Shown here in pieces: positions 18,537 through 28,286 of a DNA stretch of 64,000 nucleotides. The notes under the pieces were generated by a model. The model was not told the DNA's origin and did not search any database. It worked only from the letters and a program-made list of their open reading frames with translations. The DNA is from an uncultured Alphaproteobacteria bacterium (GTDB lineage: Bacteria; Pseudomonadota; Alphaproteobacteria; CAAHEQ01; UBA3637): NCBI GenBank assembly GCA_947586835.1, contig CANPXT010000004.1, forward strand, positions 39,432 through 103,431, written 5' to 3'. Position 1 is the stretch's first letter. Every line of letters starts with the position of its first letter. Both the position numbers and the translations under genes were made by a program.

Positions 18537-19097
18537 ATGAGTTATACAGAAATAAAAACCGATATGCAAACACGATTGGGAAAAACCGTTGAAGCATTAA
18601 AAAAAGATTTTTCGGGTCTTCGAACCGGTCGAGCAACAACCGCTTTATTAGACGGCATTATGGTTGAATCATACGGCACCGTCGTACCTTTAAATCAGGT
18701 TGGAAACGTAGCGGTTTCCGATGCACGAATGTTAAGTGTAACAGTATGGGATAAATCGCTATTAAAAAAGGTGGAAAAAGCCATTATTGAATCGGGCTTG
18801 GGATTAAATCCCATGAATGACGGCGTTGTGATTCGCATTCCCATTCCACCCTTATCGGAAGAAAGACGCATTGAACTTACAAAAATTGCCGGTCGTTATA
18901 CCGAAACGGCGCGCGTGTCCGTTCGTAATTTACGGCGCGATGCGTTGGATGGTATTAAAAAGCTTAAAAATGCCAATGAAATTTCCGAAGATGACCAAAA
19001 ACGCTATGAAACGGAAATTCAAAAATTAACCGATGAAGGTATTAAGGAACTTGACGAATTATTGAAAACAAAAGAAACGGAAATTCATCAAGTTTAA
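18537..19097 (+). CDS. frr: Ribosome recycling factor
   Basis: From ATG 18537, preceded by GAGG, this is a 186-residue protein of normal RRF length. It shows the three-helix-bundle signatures FSGLRTGRATTALLDGI, NPMNDGVVIRIPIPPLSEERR and VRNLRRDALDGIKKL. RRF works with EF-G to split ribosomes after termination. The usual neighbours tsf and pyrH are absent here, so the gene has moved out of its common cluster. It ends in a terminator shared with the convergent gene. Confidence 0.97.
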   Translation: MSYTEIKTDMQTRLGKTVEALKKDFSGLRTGRATTALLDGIMVESYGTVVPLNQVGNVAVSDARMLSVTVWDKSLLKKVEKAIIESGLGLNPMNDGVVIRIPIPPLSEERRIELTKIAGRYTETARVSVRNLRRDALDGIKKLKNANEISEDDQKRYETEIQKLTDEGIKELDELLKTKETEIHQV

Positions 19098-19110
19098 TCG
19101 AAAAAAAGTC

Positions 19111-19143
19111 AAAAAAACACCGTTTAAAAAAGCGGTGTTTTTT
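19111..19143. terminator. Bidirectional terminator between frr and a hypothetical gene
   Basis: A-run, stem AACACCG/CGGTGTT, T-run. It lies between converging genes. Confidence 0.82.
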
Positions 19144-19147
19144 ATTA

Positions 19148-19549
19148 TTAAATTCTGCCGAAACCCGATTGAGCCCTCAAAAATCTTTCAAACGGTTTTT
19201 GGGATTTTTCTTCGTTTTTCTGAAAATAAAGTTGAGCGGCATATCCTTTAATTCGGGTATCATAACTGTCAGCAGTGGCAACAAATGAACCGGATACGTT
19301 TCGTTCTTTTAATTTTTTGTTATATTGCGTACACAGGCTGCCTAAAGCATGCATAAAGTTTAAAAAACGATAGGAATGACAGGAAAAAGATTCGTAACTT
19401 TTTTCCGCTTTCACCGGAACCACAAAATAATCTTTTTCCGTCGGCTTTTTTTGAACCAGTAAGAAATTTTCATTTTGCATCACCACGTTTGACTGCGGAT
19501 AAATTGTACGAATAGAGTCAACCGTATCATTCTGAATTGTTTTTTCCAT
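19148..19549 (-). CDS. Hypothetical cytoplasmic protein
   Basis: This 133-residue protein has no signal peptide, membrane segment or motif that I recognise. It is rich in Lys, Gln, Phe and Tyr. The ATG is preceded by AAGGAA, and the stop abuts a shared terminator, so it looks like a normal single gene. I assign no function. Confidence 0.6.
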   Translation of the reverse strand: MEKTIQNDTVDSIRTIYPQSNVVMQNENFLLVQKKPTEKDYFVVPVKAEKSYESFSCHSYRFLNFMHALGSLCTQYNKKLKERNVSGSFVATADSYDTRIKGYAAQLYFQKNEEKSQKPFERFLRAQSGFGRI

Positions 19550-19701
19550 CTTTTATTCCTTTCATTATACCTTAATTATACATGAAAAATCAGTTTTGTC
19601 AATATTTTTTTAACATTTTCTCATAAAAAAGTGTTTCTTTTTTGTAAATTTCACTTATAATGAAATGGTTTCAACATAACAATTTATGAAAAGGAGTTAA
19701 A

Positions 19702-20052
19702 ATGAAAAAATTACTTGTTCTATCCACAGCCCTTTTTCTTTCAACTACAGCTGTTGCCGGTTTAACCGATGTGTATAATGCCGTTAATTCCAATCCGGGC
19801 ACTTCGGCAACAAAAGTCGATCAAAAAGCAGCGGAAATTAAAAATAAACTAGATGCAAAACTCGGCGGTATTCAAGATAAAATTGCCGCTCAAAAAGATG
19901 AAAGCAATACCAAACAAGAAGCCTTAAAAGCTCAACTGGAAGAGAAGTTGGCGGAATTAAAGAAAAACGGTGAAGGCGACAGCTCGAAAGCTGCCGACAT
20001 TAAAGCAGAAATCGAATCCATTCAAAAATTGATTGATGCGGCTAAAAAATAA
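19702..20052 (+). CDS. Secreted small coiled-coil protein
   Basis: A signal peptide (about residues 1-19, cleavage after AVA) is followed by an almost wholly helical, Lys/Glu/Ala-rich coiled coil (KLDAKLGGIQDKIAAQKDE and later AQLEEKLAELKKNGEG). At 116 residues it resembles small periplasmic coiled-coil proteins in general rather than any named family. AAGGAG precedes the ATG. It converges with the MscS-type channel gene across a terminator. Confidence 0.7.
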   Translation: MKKLLVLSTALFLSTTAVAGLTDVYNAVNSNPGTSATKVDQKAAEIKNKLDAKLGGIQDKIAAQKDESNTKQEALKAQLEEKLAELKKNGEGDSSKAADIKAEIESIQKLIDAAKK

Positions 20053-20073
20053 AAAAAACAGCATTTTTCCATG

Positions 20074-20108
20074 AAAAAAAACAGGTAAAACAATTTACCT
20101 GTTTTTTT
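20074..20108. terminator. Bidirectional terminator between converging genes
   Basis: Long A-run, stem ACAGGTAAA/TTTACCTGT with a CAAT-type loop, long T-run. Confidence 0.85.
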
Positions 20109-20125
20109 ATATTTAATAAAAATCG

Positions 20126-22579
20126 TTATTTTTCGGCAGATTTCTTATGCGTTTCAACCCGCACTTCTACCGGCTGACTTTCCGTATGCAAATAGACCAC
20201 ACGTTGCGGAAAAGGAATGTTAATATTTTCTTCCCGAAAACGTTTGATAATGTTTTCCCGAATTGAATTAGAAATATTCACTTTGTTAAACACATCTTGC
20301 GTATAGCATCTTAATTGAAAGTTCAAGCTGCTGTCCGCCATTTCCACAAACGCTACAACCGGTTCGGGTGATGAAAGAATATTTTTTGTATGCGTTGCGA
20401 TATCCATCAAAACTTTTTTGACCAAATCAATATCGCTTTCATAGCCGACACCGACATCAATATCAATTCGGGCGCTTTTGTTCTTATATGTCATATTGAC
20501 TAAATTATTTGATAAAATACTGGCGTTAGGAATAATCACATCGGCCTTGTTAAAGGTTTCAATGACCGTTGAGCGAATGTTAATTTGCTTCACCGTTCCT
20601 TCAAAATCGTTAATAATAACCCAATCACCGATTTTAATAGGACGTTCAAACAATAAAATAAAGCCCGAAACAAAATTGTTCACAATATTTTGCAAACCCA
20701 AACCGGCACCGATGGATAGAGCACCTGCCATGATGGCTAAACCTTTTAAACTGCCGCCCATAACGGTAATACCGATAAGACAGGAAATAATAATGCCGAC
20801 AAAACCGATACCGGCCGCTAACGAATTACGAACACCGATATCCATATCAATTTTACTGAGTTTTCCGTTCAAAAGGCTGTTTTTAATCATTTTCACGATA
20901 AATAATGAAATGAAGAAAAAGATAATACCCAAGAAAATGGAAACAATGGAAACATGCATACCGCCAATATCAAAACCCATTAAAAACTTTTTCACGTTAT
21001 GTAATAAAATATCAACGGAAATACCCCATACCGCCAACAAAATAATGGCACATAAGCAGTATAAAATCGGCGTAATGATTAATCCGAACCAAAAAACTGC
21101 TTTATCCGATTGTTTCTTGGTAATATGAAAATCTTTCAGCCATATTTTAAAAGAAACAAACTGACGGAATAAAACCATTAAGGCTTTTTGAATAATATAA
21201 AATACACCGATGATTAAAATCGATGAAATAAATCGATTATAAACATATTCGGAAAATAAAATATAACCGAATAACGAAAAACCTAACACAATCAACGTTA
21301 ATCCGGAAATAAGCAAACTGATTTTTGATGATACAGATAATCCTTGAATATCGGTATCTTCCGAATCTTCTTCAAGCGATTTTTTCAGCTCTTCTTCCGT
21401 TAAAGCACGATTGTTATACAACGCCCGATTGGCAATCAAAATAATACAAAAAGCTTTCACGCAATTCGACAACAGCTTTAAGGAAAACACAATATCATCA
21501 GAATATTCCAGCCGAATTGCCAACACTTGGAAATAGGAAAAAACACAAATAATCGTAATTGAAAAAATAAGGGCAAAACATAATGATGTGGCTTTGTCAT
21601 CATTCACTTCAATCAATCGCCATTTCGGATGTTGCGGGGCAAATAAAACTAATACAACGGCACTCGATAAAAACAAATATAACAAATAAAGCAGCCCAAC
21701 CCTTAACGTCAATCCGAACGCACCGGAAAAAACGGCTTGATGCACATGCAGCCAAAACCACAAAGCACCGGCTAAAACCGAAGGCATAATACCACGCGCA
21801 AAAAGCGTAACAAAGGCAGCATATATTTTTTGCATATAGTTCGGTTTTTCATCTTCCCGATACCCCCATTTACGCCGAATGATTCCGCTGGCAAAACCGG
21901 CCAAAACAATACCGATAAGAGCCACAAAACCTAAAATAAACAATTGATGTAAAATATCCAATCTTTGATCAGGCGAAAACTTTTGATACCATGCGTACGG
22001 TGAGGCGCAAACTTCATATAAAAATGATGTAAAACTCACAATCGATTTCCAAAAATTTTGTACGTTCAAAATCGATTCGCGTTTAACCATAATTTGTTCA
22101 ACCAATTGTTGATTGCGCATTTTAATAATAGATGAATTGATTTCATCAATTTGCTCCAAAGCCAAATCGGCAGAAGCAATACGCGCTTTAATTTCATCGG
22201 ACCGCTTGGTGAATTCTTGCCGTTGTTTTGTTATTTCTTCGGGTTCGGTTTCACCTTCGGCGGTTAACGCCGCCAACGCTGATATTTTTTTGGAAAGACC
22301 GTTTAATTCTTCCGTATCTTTTATTTTTAAGGACGTAAGTTGCGTATGATAAGCATTTAATTCTTTAATATGTTCCTGCGTTTTGTTTTGAGAGAGTGAA
22401 TAAGATTGTAAATCTTCACTGATTTTCTTTAAATCTTTATCAATTTGCGTAACATCAACCGTTTCTTCTTTTACTTCAACGGCAACATTTGTATCCGACG
22501 CTTCTTTTTGCGCCCATCCGAATGCGGATTGAACACAAAGAACAAACAAAATACCCAAAAACAGAATAATTCGACGCAT
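20126..22579 (-). CDS. Large mechanosensitive channel, MscS/MscK family
   Basis: This 817-residue protein has a signal peptide, a periplasmic coiled-coil domain (residues 30-165), about ten membrane helices, and a C-terminal MscS module. The pore helix region is GSLKGLAIMAGALSIGAGLGLQN, followed by the beta-domain FERPIKIGDWVIINDFEGTVKQINIRST. Such MscK/MscM-like proteins release solutes during osmotic downshock. The extra N-terminal region distinguishes it from the 286-residue MscS. It is a single-gene unit with its own ribosome site. Confidence 0.9.
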   Translation of the reverse strand: MRRIILFLGILFVLCVQSAFGWAQKEASDTNVAVEVKEETVDVTQIDKDLKKISEDLQSYSLSQNKTQEHIKELNAYHTQLTSLKIKDTEELNGLSKKISALAALTAEGETEPEEITKQRQEFTKRSDEIKARIASADLALEQIDEINSSIIKMRNQQLVEQIMVKRESILNVQNFWKSIVSFTSFLYEVCASPYAWYQKFSPDQRLDILHQLFILGFVALIGIVLAGFASGIIRRKWGYREDEKPNYMQKIYAAFVTLFARGIMPSVLAGALWFWLHVHQAVFSGAFGLTLRVGLLYLLYLFLSSAVVLVLFAPQHPKWRLIEVNDDKATSLCFALIFSITIICVFSYFQVLAIRLEYSDDIVFSLKLLSNCVKAFCIILIANRALYNNRALTEEELKKSLEEDSEDTDIQGLSVSSKISLLISGLTLIVLGFSLFGYILFSEYVYNRFISSILIIGVFYIIQKALMVLFRQFVSFKIWLKDFHITKKQSDKAVFWFGLIITPILYCLCAIILLAVWGISVDILLHNVKKFLMGFDIGGMHVSIVSIFLGIIFFFISLFIVKMIKNSLLNGKLSKIDMDIGVRNSLAAGIGFVGIIISCLIGITVMGGSLKGLAIMAGALSIGAGLGLQNIVNNFVSGFILLFERPIKIGDWVIINDFEGTVKQINIRSTVIETFNKADVIIPNASILSNNLVNMTYKNKSARIDIDVGVGYESDIDLVKKVLMDIATHTKNILSSPEPVVAFVEMADSSLNFQLRCYTQDVFNKVNISNSIRENIIKRFREENINIPFPQRVVYLHTESQPVEVRVETHKKSAEK

Positions 22580-22696
22580 ATGTACTCCTTTATAAAAGTT
22601 TGTACATTTTATAGCGTTTCACACCTCTTTTTGTCAAGGAAAAACTCAAAAAAACAAAATAAAAATAACAAAATACCCGTTTAAAATTATAGAGGT

Positions 22697-24028
22697 CTAG
22701 CCGTTTTGACGCCGTCTGACACGACTGATTATCGATTTTTTATATTGTGCTTTTTTCTGACTGATTTTTTGTGCCTTAAGCTCACCGGCGATTTTCTTTT
22801 TGTTTTTCTCCCGTTTTTCCGTCGGCGTTAAAGCATCTCGCCTGATTTGAGATAATTCTTTCTTTTTCTGGCTTTTCAAATAATGAACTGCTCGGTTATG
22901 CTCAATGCGCAATAACTTTTGCTGACGTCGTTCTTCCAATTCCACAACCGATAAATTTTCCTCAATCGAAATTGATGTTAAATGTTGCTGTTCGGCAGCT
23001 TCTTTTTTACGCGCATCAATAACCTCTTTTTGAGCTTGCGCTTCCTGCTCAACCGCAAGACGATTTTTCTTTTCTTGTCTTTTTTGCGCGCTTTCCCGAT
23101 GTCTTTTTTCTTCATTTGTTATCGCACGATCTTCCAACATTTTATATATTGTTTTTAACACGCGTTTCATTTTGGGCATAGCCATTCTTGAATCAAATAA
23201 TGCCGATTCGATTTTGGCAACAAAACTGCGAATCACATCAATCCCGACACCTTGCCGATGACGCGGCATTTTTCTGATTTTCTCAGAAACTTCTATCAAA
23301 TGCGTGGCACCGTCATAAATTTCCTGCGAAGTTATATTTTTTGTAATCATATTATAACTCAGTGACAAAGATATTTCCTTTGCCTGATTAATTACCCTGT
23401 TATCTTCATTTTCTCTTTTTTTATTTTCCGAAACGCTTGATTCTTCCGAATAAACATTTACATCTTTGTTATGAAGCCGCATTAATAAATGTTGATAAAA
23501 AATTCGATGTATCTTTAAATTATCCTGTTGATTTAATTTTTCAATCAATTCATTTTTAACAATATTCAATCGTTTTTGAGATAATTCGGCAAATGAACAA
23601 GGTGAATCGGTTTTAATTTTTTTACTAAGATTTTCAGCCACCGCCATAAAAGCTTTTTCGGTTTCTGCTCTTAACACAATCTTATCATATAAAGGCGTAT
23701 TTTTAAATTTTGTTAAATCCGTGAAAGATTGCGTTTCAACATCCGTCATGGAAAAACAACATACGTCAATGTCATTTTGCATTAAAAATTGTTCAATCAT
23801 TTCCGTCGGTATGGTTTCCGCATTAACGGGAGCCGGATAACAGATTACTTGGGGTTTCCACGCCGGATATGCCTTTAAACACGCATTCACTTTTGCCAAA
23901 TTTTTCGACTCTTCCACCAAAATCGTCGGTAAATTTTTTCCTTTTTTCAAAGCACGAAACAACTGCGTATCTTCCAATCGATCGGGTAATCCGAATTGGC
24001 AAATGCGATTTGGTTTTAATATTTTCAT
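22697..24028 (-). CDS. Hypothetical protein with highly charged C-terminal coiled coil
   Basis: I do not recognise this protein. The first 130 residues read like an alpha/beta domain reminiscent of a degenerate response-regulator receiver (alternating VICYPAP, IDVCCFSM, KIVLRAET strands), but the phospho-acceptor pattern is unclear. Residues 210-300 are helical. The last 140 residues are an extreme Lys/Arg/Glu/Gln coiled coil ending in a basic tail (RVRRRQNG). I chose ATG 24028, which has a GGGAG site at proper spacing, giving 443 residues. The basic tail could bind nucleic acid. Confidence 0.6.
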   Translation of the reverse strand: MKILKPNRICQFGLPDRLEDTQLFRALKKGKNLPTILVEESKNLAKVNACLKAYPAWKPQVICYPAPVNAETIPTEMIEQFLMQNDIDVCCFSMTDVETQSFTDLTKFKNTPLYDKIVLRAETEKAFMAVAENLSKKIKTDSPCSFAELSQKRLNIVKNELIEKLNQQDNLKIHRIFYQHLLMRLHNKDVNVYSEESSVSENKKRENEDNRVINQAKEISLSLSYNMITKNITSQEIYDGATHLIEVSEKIRKMPRHRQGVGIDVIRSFVAKIESALFDSRMAMPKMKRVLKTIYKMLEDRAITNEEKRHRESAQKRQEKKNRLAVEQEAQAQKEVIDARKKEAAEQQHLTSISIEENLSVVELEERRQQKLLRIEHNRAVHYLKSQKKKELSQIRRDALTPTEKREKNKKKIAGELKAQKISQKKAQYKKSIISRVRRRQNG

Positions 24029-24141
24029 GGCAATCTCCCTCGACAAAATGATTTTTTTTTATTTATACGAAGTATATCTGAAAAAATATTTTTTGTCAAG
24101 AATATTTTTTAAAAAACAAAACAAAATTTTAACTCTTTGAA

Positions 24142-25560
24142 TTAAAATCGAAAATCACGTTTTCCGTTTTGAATGTCAAGCAATCTTTCTTGTACGATTT
24201 TTCTGACTTTTTCATTCGGAATATTCATAATTTCCTTTTGAATCAACGACTCACCGACCGTGGCCGTTCGTCCCGAGGCATAATCAATTAAATATTCTTT
24301 CAACGTCATCAATGCATTGGGCAAACAACAATTATGAATTTGCCGATTTTTGCACAATGCCATAAATCGATCACCGGTTCGGCCTTCACGATAACAAGCC
24401 GTGCAAAAGCTGGGAATATAGCCCATTTCCATCAACCAACACACCACTTCATCCAATGAACGGGTATCAATCACATCAAACTGCTCGGAACGATCATCTT
24501 CCGCTTCCGGATGAACATAACCGCCGACACTGGTTTTGGATCCGCCGCTGATTTGTGAAATACCGTAATGAATTACGCGCTCGCGACATTCTTTACTTTC
24601 TCGCGTGGACATAATCAAACCCGTATACGGAACGGCAATGCGAATCACGGCAACAATTTTAGCAAAAATATCATCATTGATACTGTTATCAAAAACCGAC
24701 GGATCAATATCATCGGCATGGCGAATTCGCGGCACACTGATGGTATGCGGACCAACGCCGTGAACAGCTTCCAAATGTTCGGCATGCATTAAAAGACCCG
24801 TCAATTCGTAGCGATAACCTTCCAATCCGAACAAAACCCCTAATCCGACATCATCAATGCCGCCTTCCATAGCTCTGTCCATGGCTTCGGTATGCCAAGC
24901 ATAATCGTGTTTCGGTCCGCTCGGATGCAATTCTTCATAACTTTTCTTATTATACGTTTCCTGAAACAAAATATAAGTGCCGATTCCAGCCTCTTTGAGC
25001 TTGCGATAATTTTCCACCGTCGTGGCGGCAATATTTACGTTTACGCGCCGAATCGAACCGTTTTTATGTTTAATGGAATAAATGGTATGAATGCAATCCA
25101 AAATATATTCGATCGGATTGTTTATCGGATCTTCGCCCGATTCGATTGCCAATCGTTTATGCCCCATATCTTGTAAGGCCGTTACTTCTTTAATTAAATC
25201 ATCTTTGGTAAGTTTTTTGCGGGCAATATGCTTATTTCTGCCGTGAAACGGACAATAAACACATTCGTTGATACAATAGTTTGATAAATATAGCGGTGCA
25301 AACAAAACAATGCGATTCCCGTAAAATTCTTTTTTAATTTGTTCGGCCAACGCAAAAATTTCCGCGTTTTTTTGTTCATCGGTGCAATCCAGCAAAAGCA
25401 AGGCTTCCCGATGAGACAAACCTTTATATTTTCGAGCCTTGTTTAAAATTTCATCAATTAAATTTAAATTATTTTTATGCGAATCGGCGTAAGAAAGCGA
25501 TTCTAAAATTTCCGTATGATTGATAAATTCTTCTGCTTTTAACGACGCAGGATTATACAT
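24142..25560 (-). CDS. hydG: [FeFe]-hydrogenase H-cluster radical SAM maturase HydG
   Basis: HydG cleaves tyrosine to make the CO and CN- ligands of the H-cluster. This 472-residue protein has the radical SAM motif CINECVYC (CX3CX2C) near residue 95. It also has the HydG-specific C-terminal second-cluster motif CX2CX22C (CTAC near residue 400, ending at NCC). That motif separates HydG from its relative ThiH. No hydE, hydF or hydrogenase gene lies nearby, so the maturation system is dispersed. It is a single-gene unit with an AAGGAG-like site. Confidence 0.93.
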   Translation of the reverse strand: MYNPASLKAEEFINHTEILESLSYADSHKNNLNLIDEILNKARKYKGLSHREALLLLDCTDEQKNAEIFALAEQIKKEFYGNRIVLFAPLYLSNYCINECVYCPFHGRNKHIARKKLTKDDLIKEVTALQDMGHKRLAIESGEDPINNPIEYILDCIHTIYSIKHKNGSIRRVNVNIAATTVENYRKLKEAGIGTYILFQETYNKKSYEELHPSGPKHDYAWHTEAMDRAMEGGIDDVGLGVLFGLEGYRYELTGLLMHAEHLEAVHGVGPHTISVPRIRHADDIDPSVFDNSINDDIFAKIVAVIRIAVPYTGLIMSTRESKECRERVIHYGISQISGGSKTSVGGYVHPEAEDDRSEQFDVIDTRSLDEVVCWLMEMGYIPSFCTACYREGRTGDRFMALCKNRQIHNCCLPNALMTLKEYLIDYASGRTATVGESLIQKEIMNIPNEKVRKIVQERLLDIQNGKRDFRF

Positions 25561-25718
25561 TTTTGAACTCCTTTTTTAACTGTTTTTTAATCTGAACGCC
25601 ATTTTATGTCCAAAAAACACATTCTTCAATCTTTTTTTTTCAAAAAATGTAATTTTTTTCTTGCACTTTATTGTTAACTGTATAAAATAACTTTTGTAAC
25701 CAAGATGAAGGTGCAAAA

Positions 25719-26093
25719 ATGAAAAAAATTATTTCTACAATATTTCTGGTTGTTACGTTGTTTTTCGGAATAACGGCTTGTTCTTTACCCGGGGAAGATT
25801 CTGATGTCGTTATTTTCACGCAAACGGGTTGTCCGCATTGCGAAGTCGCCCTGGCATATATCAACACGGTCGTAAAAAAAGATTTTCCGGCATTAACCGT
25901 TACCGAATATAACATTCGGGAAAGTGAGCAGAATCATCAACTGTTTGTCAAATATGTTCAAAAATACCTGCCCAAAGCAACACAACTCGGAACACCGCTT
26001 ATTATCAGCAAAGGAAAAGTATTTATGGGATGGGATCCGGATACTCAACAAAACTTTTCTAATCATTTAAATCAACTTAACCAGACTAAATAA
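25719..26093 (+). CDS. Thioredoxin-fold lipoprotein with CPHC motif
   Basis: A lipoprotein signal (lipobox ITAC at residues 18-21) tethers a short glutaredoxin/thioredoxin-fold domain. The redox site is QTGCPHCEVAL and the cis-proline loop is LGTPLIIS. At 124 residues it is a minimal fold, probably a periplasmic thiol-disulfide carrier. It is followed 10 bp later by a DsbA-family gene on the same strand, so the two form a redox operon. Confidence 0.82.
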   Translation: MKKIISTIFLVVTLFFGITACSLPGEDSDVVIFTQTGCPHCEVALAYINTVVKKDFPALTVTEYNIRESEQNHQLFVKYVQKYLPKATQLGTPLIISKGKVFMGWDPDTQQNFSNHLNQLNQTK

Positions 26094-26103
26094 GGAGGAA
26101 AAT

Positions 26104-27021
26104 ATGAAAACAAAAAAACCAACCAAATCATTTAAAGCGACGTCTGCTCGTGAAGAAATCACGTCAGCGGAAACACATGCGTGCTGTTGCAATTGTCGTT
26201 CGTCTTACGGCGCATTAAAAACAGTATGCTTATGCGCTTCCGTTTTAGGCGCCGGTTTGATTATCGCATCCAGCATTTTATTGCGTCCGATTCCGCAAAT
26301 TATTCGCCCGACGGTACCGGCAACCGCCCCGCGTGCGCAACAAGTGCCCGCACCGCGGTTAAATGATGCAGCTATTCAAAAATATATTGAAGCCAATCCG
26401 AAAATTATTATTGATGCGGTTGAAAAATATGTTAAAGAAGAAGAGAGAAAAGCCAACGAAAAAGCTCAAGCCGAACAAGCTAAAATCAATTATGTTGAAA
26501 TTGTAAATGAAATTGCTGCCGACAAGAGCAATTATCCTATGGGTAATCCCAACGGGAAATTCATTATCGTTGAATTCTTCGATCATCAATGCGGATGGTG
26601 CAAAAGAACAAATGCGGGGTTACATGAAGCCATTACAAAACCGGAAGGCAAAAACATTCGCTGGATTGCCATTGATACCCCGATTTTCGGTGCCAAATCG
26701 GAAGAAATCGCTCGCTATGTGTTAGCAGCCGGCAAACAGGGAAAATATGCCCAAATGCATGAAGCCGTCGGCAAAGAATCTTCTTTGGATAAAGAAAAAT
26801 TAATTGCTATCGGCACAAAGCTCGGGTTGGATACCAAAAAACTGGAAGCCGATGCCAACAGCGATGAATTGAAAAATAAATTAACGGCCAACAGAAAATA
26901 TGCCGAACAATTGAATATTAACGGCGTTCCGTTCTTAATTATTAACGGGCAACCCAATCCGGGTGCTTTGTTAGGGGACAAACTGACTGAAACAATTAAA
27001 GCATCACAAAACGTGAAATAA
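26104..27021 (+). CDS. DsbA-family thiol:disulfide oxidoreductase
   Basis: This 305-residue protein has a Cys-rich cytoplasmic N-terminus (HACCCNC), one membrane helix (about residues 38-62), a Pro-rich linker, a helical stretch, then a DsbA-like thioredoxin domain. The active site is DHQCGWCKRTN and the cis-proline is NGVPFLIINGQ. The layout resembles ScsC/Com1/BdbD-type membrane-tethered oxidoreductases. AGGAGG precedes the ATG. The partner CPHC lipoprotein lies upstream. The cytoplasmic cysteine cluster is unusual and may bind a metal. Confidence 0.88.
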   Translation: MKTKKPTKSFKATSAREEITSAETHACCCNCRSSYGALKTVCLCASVLGAGLIIASSILLRPIPQIIRPTVPATAPRAQQVPAPRLNDAAIQKYIEANPKIIIDAVEKYVKEEERKANEKAQAEQAKINYVEIVNEIAADKSNYPMGNPNGKFIIVEFFDHQCGWCKRTNAGLHEAITKPEGKNIRWIAIDTPIFGAKSEEIARYVLAAGKQGKYAQMHEAVGKESSLDKEKLIAIGTKLGLDTKKLEADANSDELKNKLTANRKYAEQLNINGVPFLIINGQPNPGALLGDKLTETIKASQNVK

Positions 27022-27026
27022 GCCGT

Positions 27027-27060
27027 AAAAAAACGCTCGTCTTAAAAAACGGGCGTTTTT
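27027..27060 (+). terminator. Rho-independent terminator after the DsbA-like gene
   Basis: Stem AAAACGCTCGT/ACGGGCGTTTT with a G-T pair and a T-run. Confidence 0.8.
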
Positions 27061-27083
27061 CTTTAATAAAAAAGCGACGTTGA

Positions 27084-28205
27084 TTAATCAAGGTCGCTTT
27101 TTTGATGATCGGCAGTAATCTGTTGACAAGTTTCTTTTTCTTGATTAATTTGACAAAATTTAACAACTTTTGAATGTTCATCCATCTGTTGATACACTTT
27201 CTTTTCGCCTTTATCATAAAAAGCACGTTCCGTAATGCGACCGTTTGAATCAAAAGCTTGCATAAGTCCATGCGGCTTTCCGTTTAAATACTGAATTTCC
27301 CGAATGACAAAACCTTGATCGTTGACTTCAAAATAAATGCCGGAAATTGGTTTTTTCGTTGATGAATCCAACCGCAATCCTTCTTTTTCAATGGTGTTTT
27401 CTTGCGTATGAATTACTGTTTTGGAATTAAGCTCATCTATTTGTTCCGGCGTTAATTTTTTTTCTTTTTGATCTTGATAAATCACACCGCTTTCAACCAA
27501 ACCGTTTTTGTAAATTCGTTTTTGATCCGGTGTTCCGTCATTTTTATAATTTTTATTTTCGCCGTTTAATTTACCATGTAAGTAATTCATTTCAAACTGT
27601 ACTTTTCCGTCAGGATAATATATTTTCCCGACCCCTTCACGCAGATTATTTTTAAAATCATATGTCGATTGAAGCGTTCCGGATTCATAATAAGTTTGAG
27701 CAAGACCTTCATGTTGATTATTCACATAATGAACCGATGATTTTAACGAACCTGTTTCGTAATAGGTTGTTTTTTCTCCGTTTAACAGATCATTTTTATA
27801 TATTTCTTTCATCATCAGCTTTCCATTCGGATAATATGTAATGAAGTCACCGTTAAGTTTATTGTTCTGATAAAAAGCCTGAATCAATAAACGTCCGTTT
27901 TCGTCAAACAGCTTAAAAACACCGTCTTTTAAGTTATTTTTAAACGAAATAATGTGATGTGTCTGACCGTTTTCATAAAATCCGCGCGACTCACCGTTTA
28001 AAGCACCTTTTTCAAAAATACTTTGAATTTTTTTACCGTCAAAAAAACGAACCAACATTCCTGTTAACGGTTCGCCCGTTTCCTTTAAATAAAACAGATC
28101 GCCTTTGCGCTCAACCGCTTCCGGCCGATATTCCGTTGCCGAAACTGAACAGATCCATCCGAAAAAAAGAATGCCGAACCCTATGAATGCATATTGATTG
28201 ATCAT
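27084..28205 (-). CDS. Secreted MORN-variant (YwqK-type) repeat protein
   Basis: A signal peptide (cleavage after VSA) is followed by about nine copies of the roughly 23-residue MORN-2 repeat (G-x-x-x-x-Y-x-x-x-G-x-L...), such as LNGDFITYYPNGKLMMKEIY. I start at ATG 28205, 6 bases after AAGGAG, giving 373 residues. YwqK relatives are sometimes called antitoxins, but no toxin gene adjoins this one, and repeat proteins of this kind are common on bacterial surfaces. A protein-binding role in the envelope is more likely. Confidence 0.75.
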   Translation of the reverse strand: MINQYAFIGFGILFFGWICSVSATEYRPEAVERKGDLFYLKETGEPLTGMLVRFFDGKKIQSIFEKGALNGESRGFYENGQTHHIISFKNNLKDGVFKLFDENGRLLIQAFYQNNKLNGDFITYYPNGKLMMKEIYKNDLLNGEKTTYYETGSLKSSVHYVNNQHEGLAQTYYESGTLQSTYDFKNNLREGVGKIYYPDGKVQFEMNYLHGKLNGENKNYKNDGTPDQKRIYKNGLVESGVIYQDQKEKKLTPEQIDELNSKTVIHTQENTIEKEGLRLDSSTKKPISGIYFEVNDQGFVIREIQYLNGKPHGLMQAFDSNGRITERAFYDKGEKKVYQQMDEHSKVVKFCQINQEKETCQQITADHQKSDLD

Positions 28206-28286
28206 ATTCATCTCCTTTTTACAAATAAAGCGATTTAAAATATTCGTACTTCTTTTTTTGACATATTTCAAGACTAAACTATTAAA

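Noticed and set aside
20478..21128. 216-codon plus-strand frame inside the MscS-type channel gene
   Set aside because: It is antisense to a well-supported gene, has no ribosome site, and its composition mirrors the membrane gene.
24142..25560. Radical SAM protein considered as ThiH
   Set aside because: The C-terminal CX2CX22C second-cluster motif is specific to HydG, and no thiamine genes are nearby.
27084..28205. YwqK-type protein considered as the antitoxin of a toxin-antitoxin pair
   Set aside because: No toxin gene adjoins it, and it carries an export signal. MORN-2 repeats alone do not show antitoxin function.
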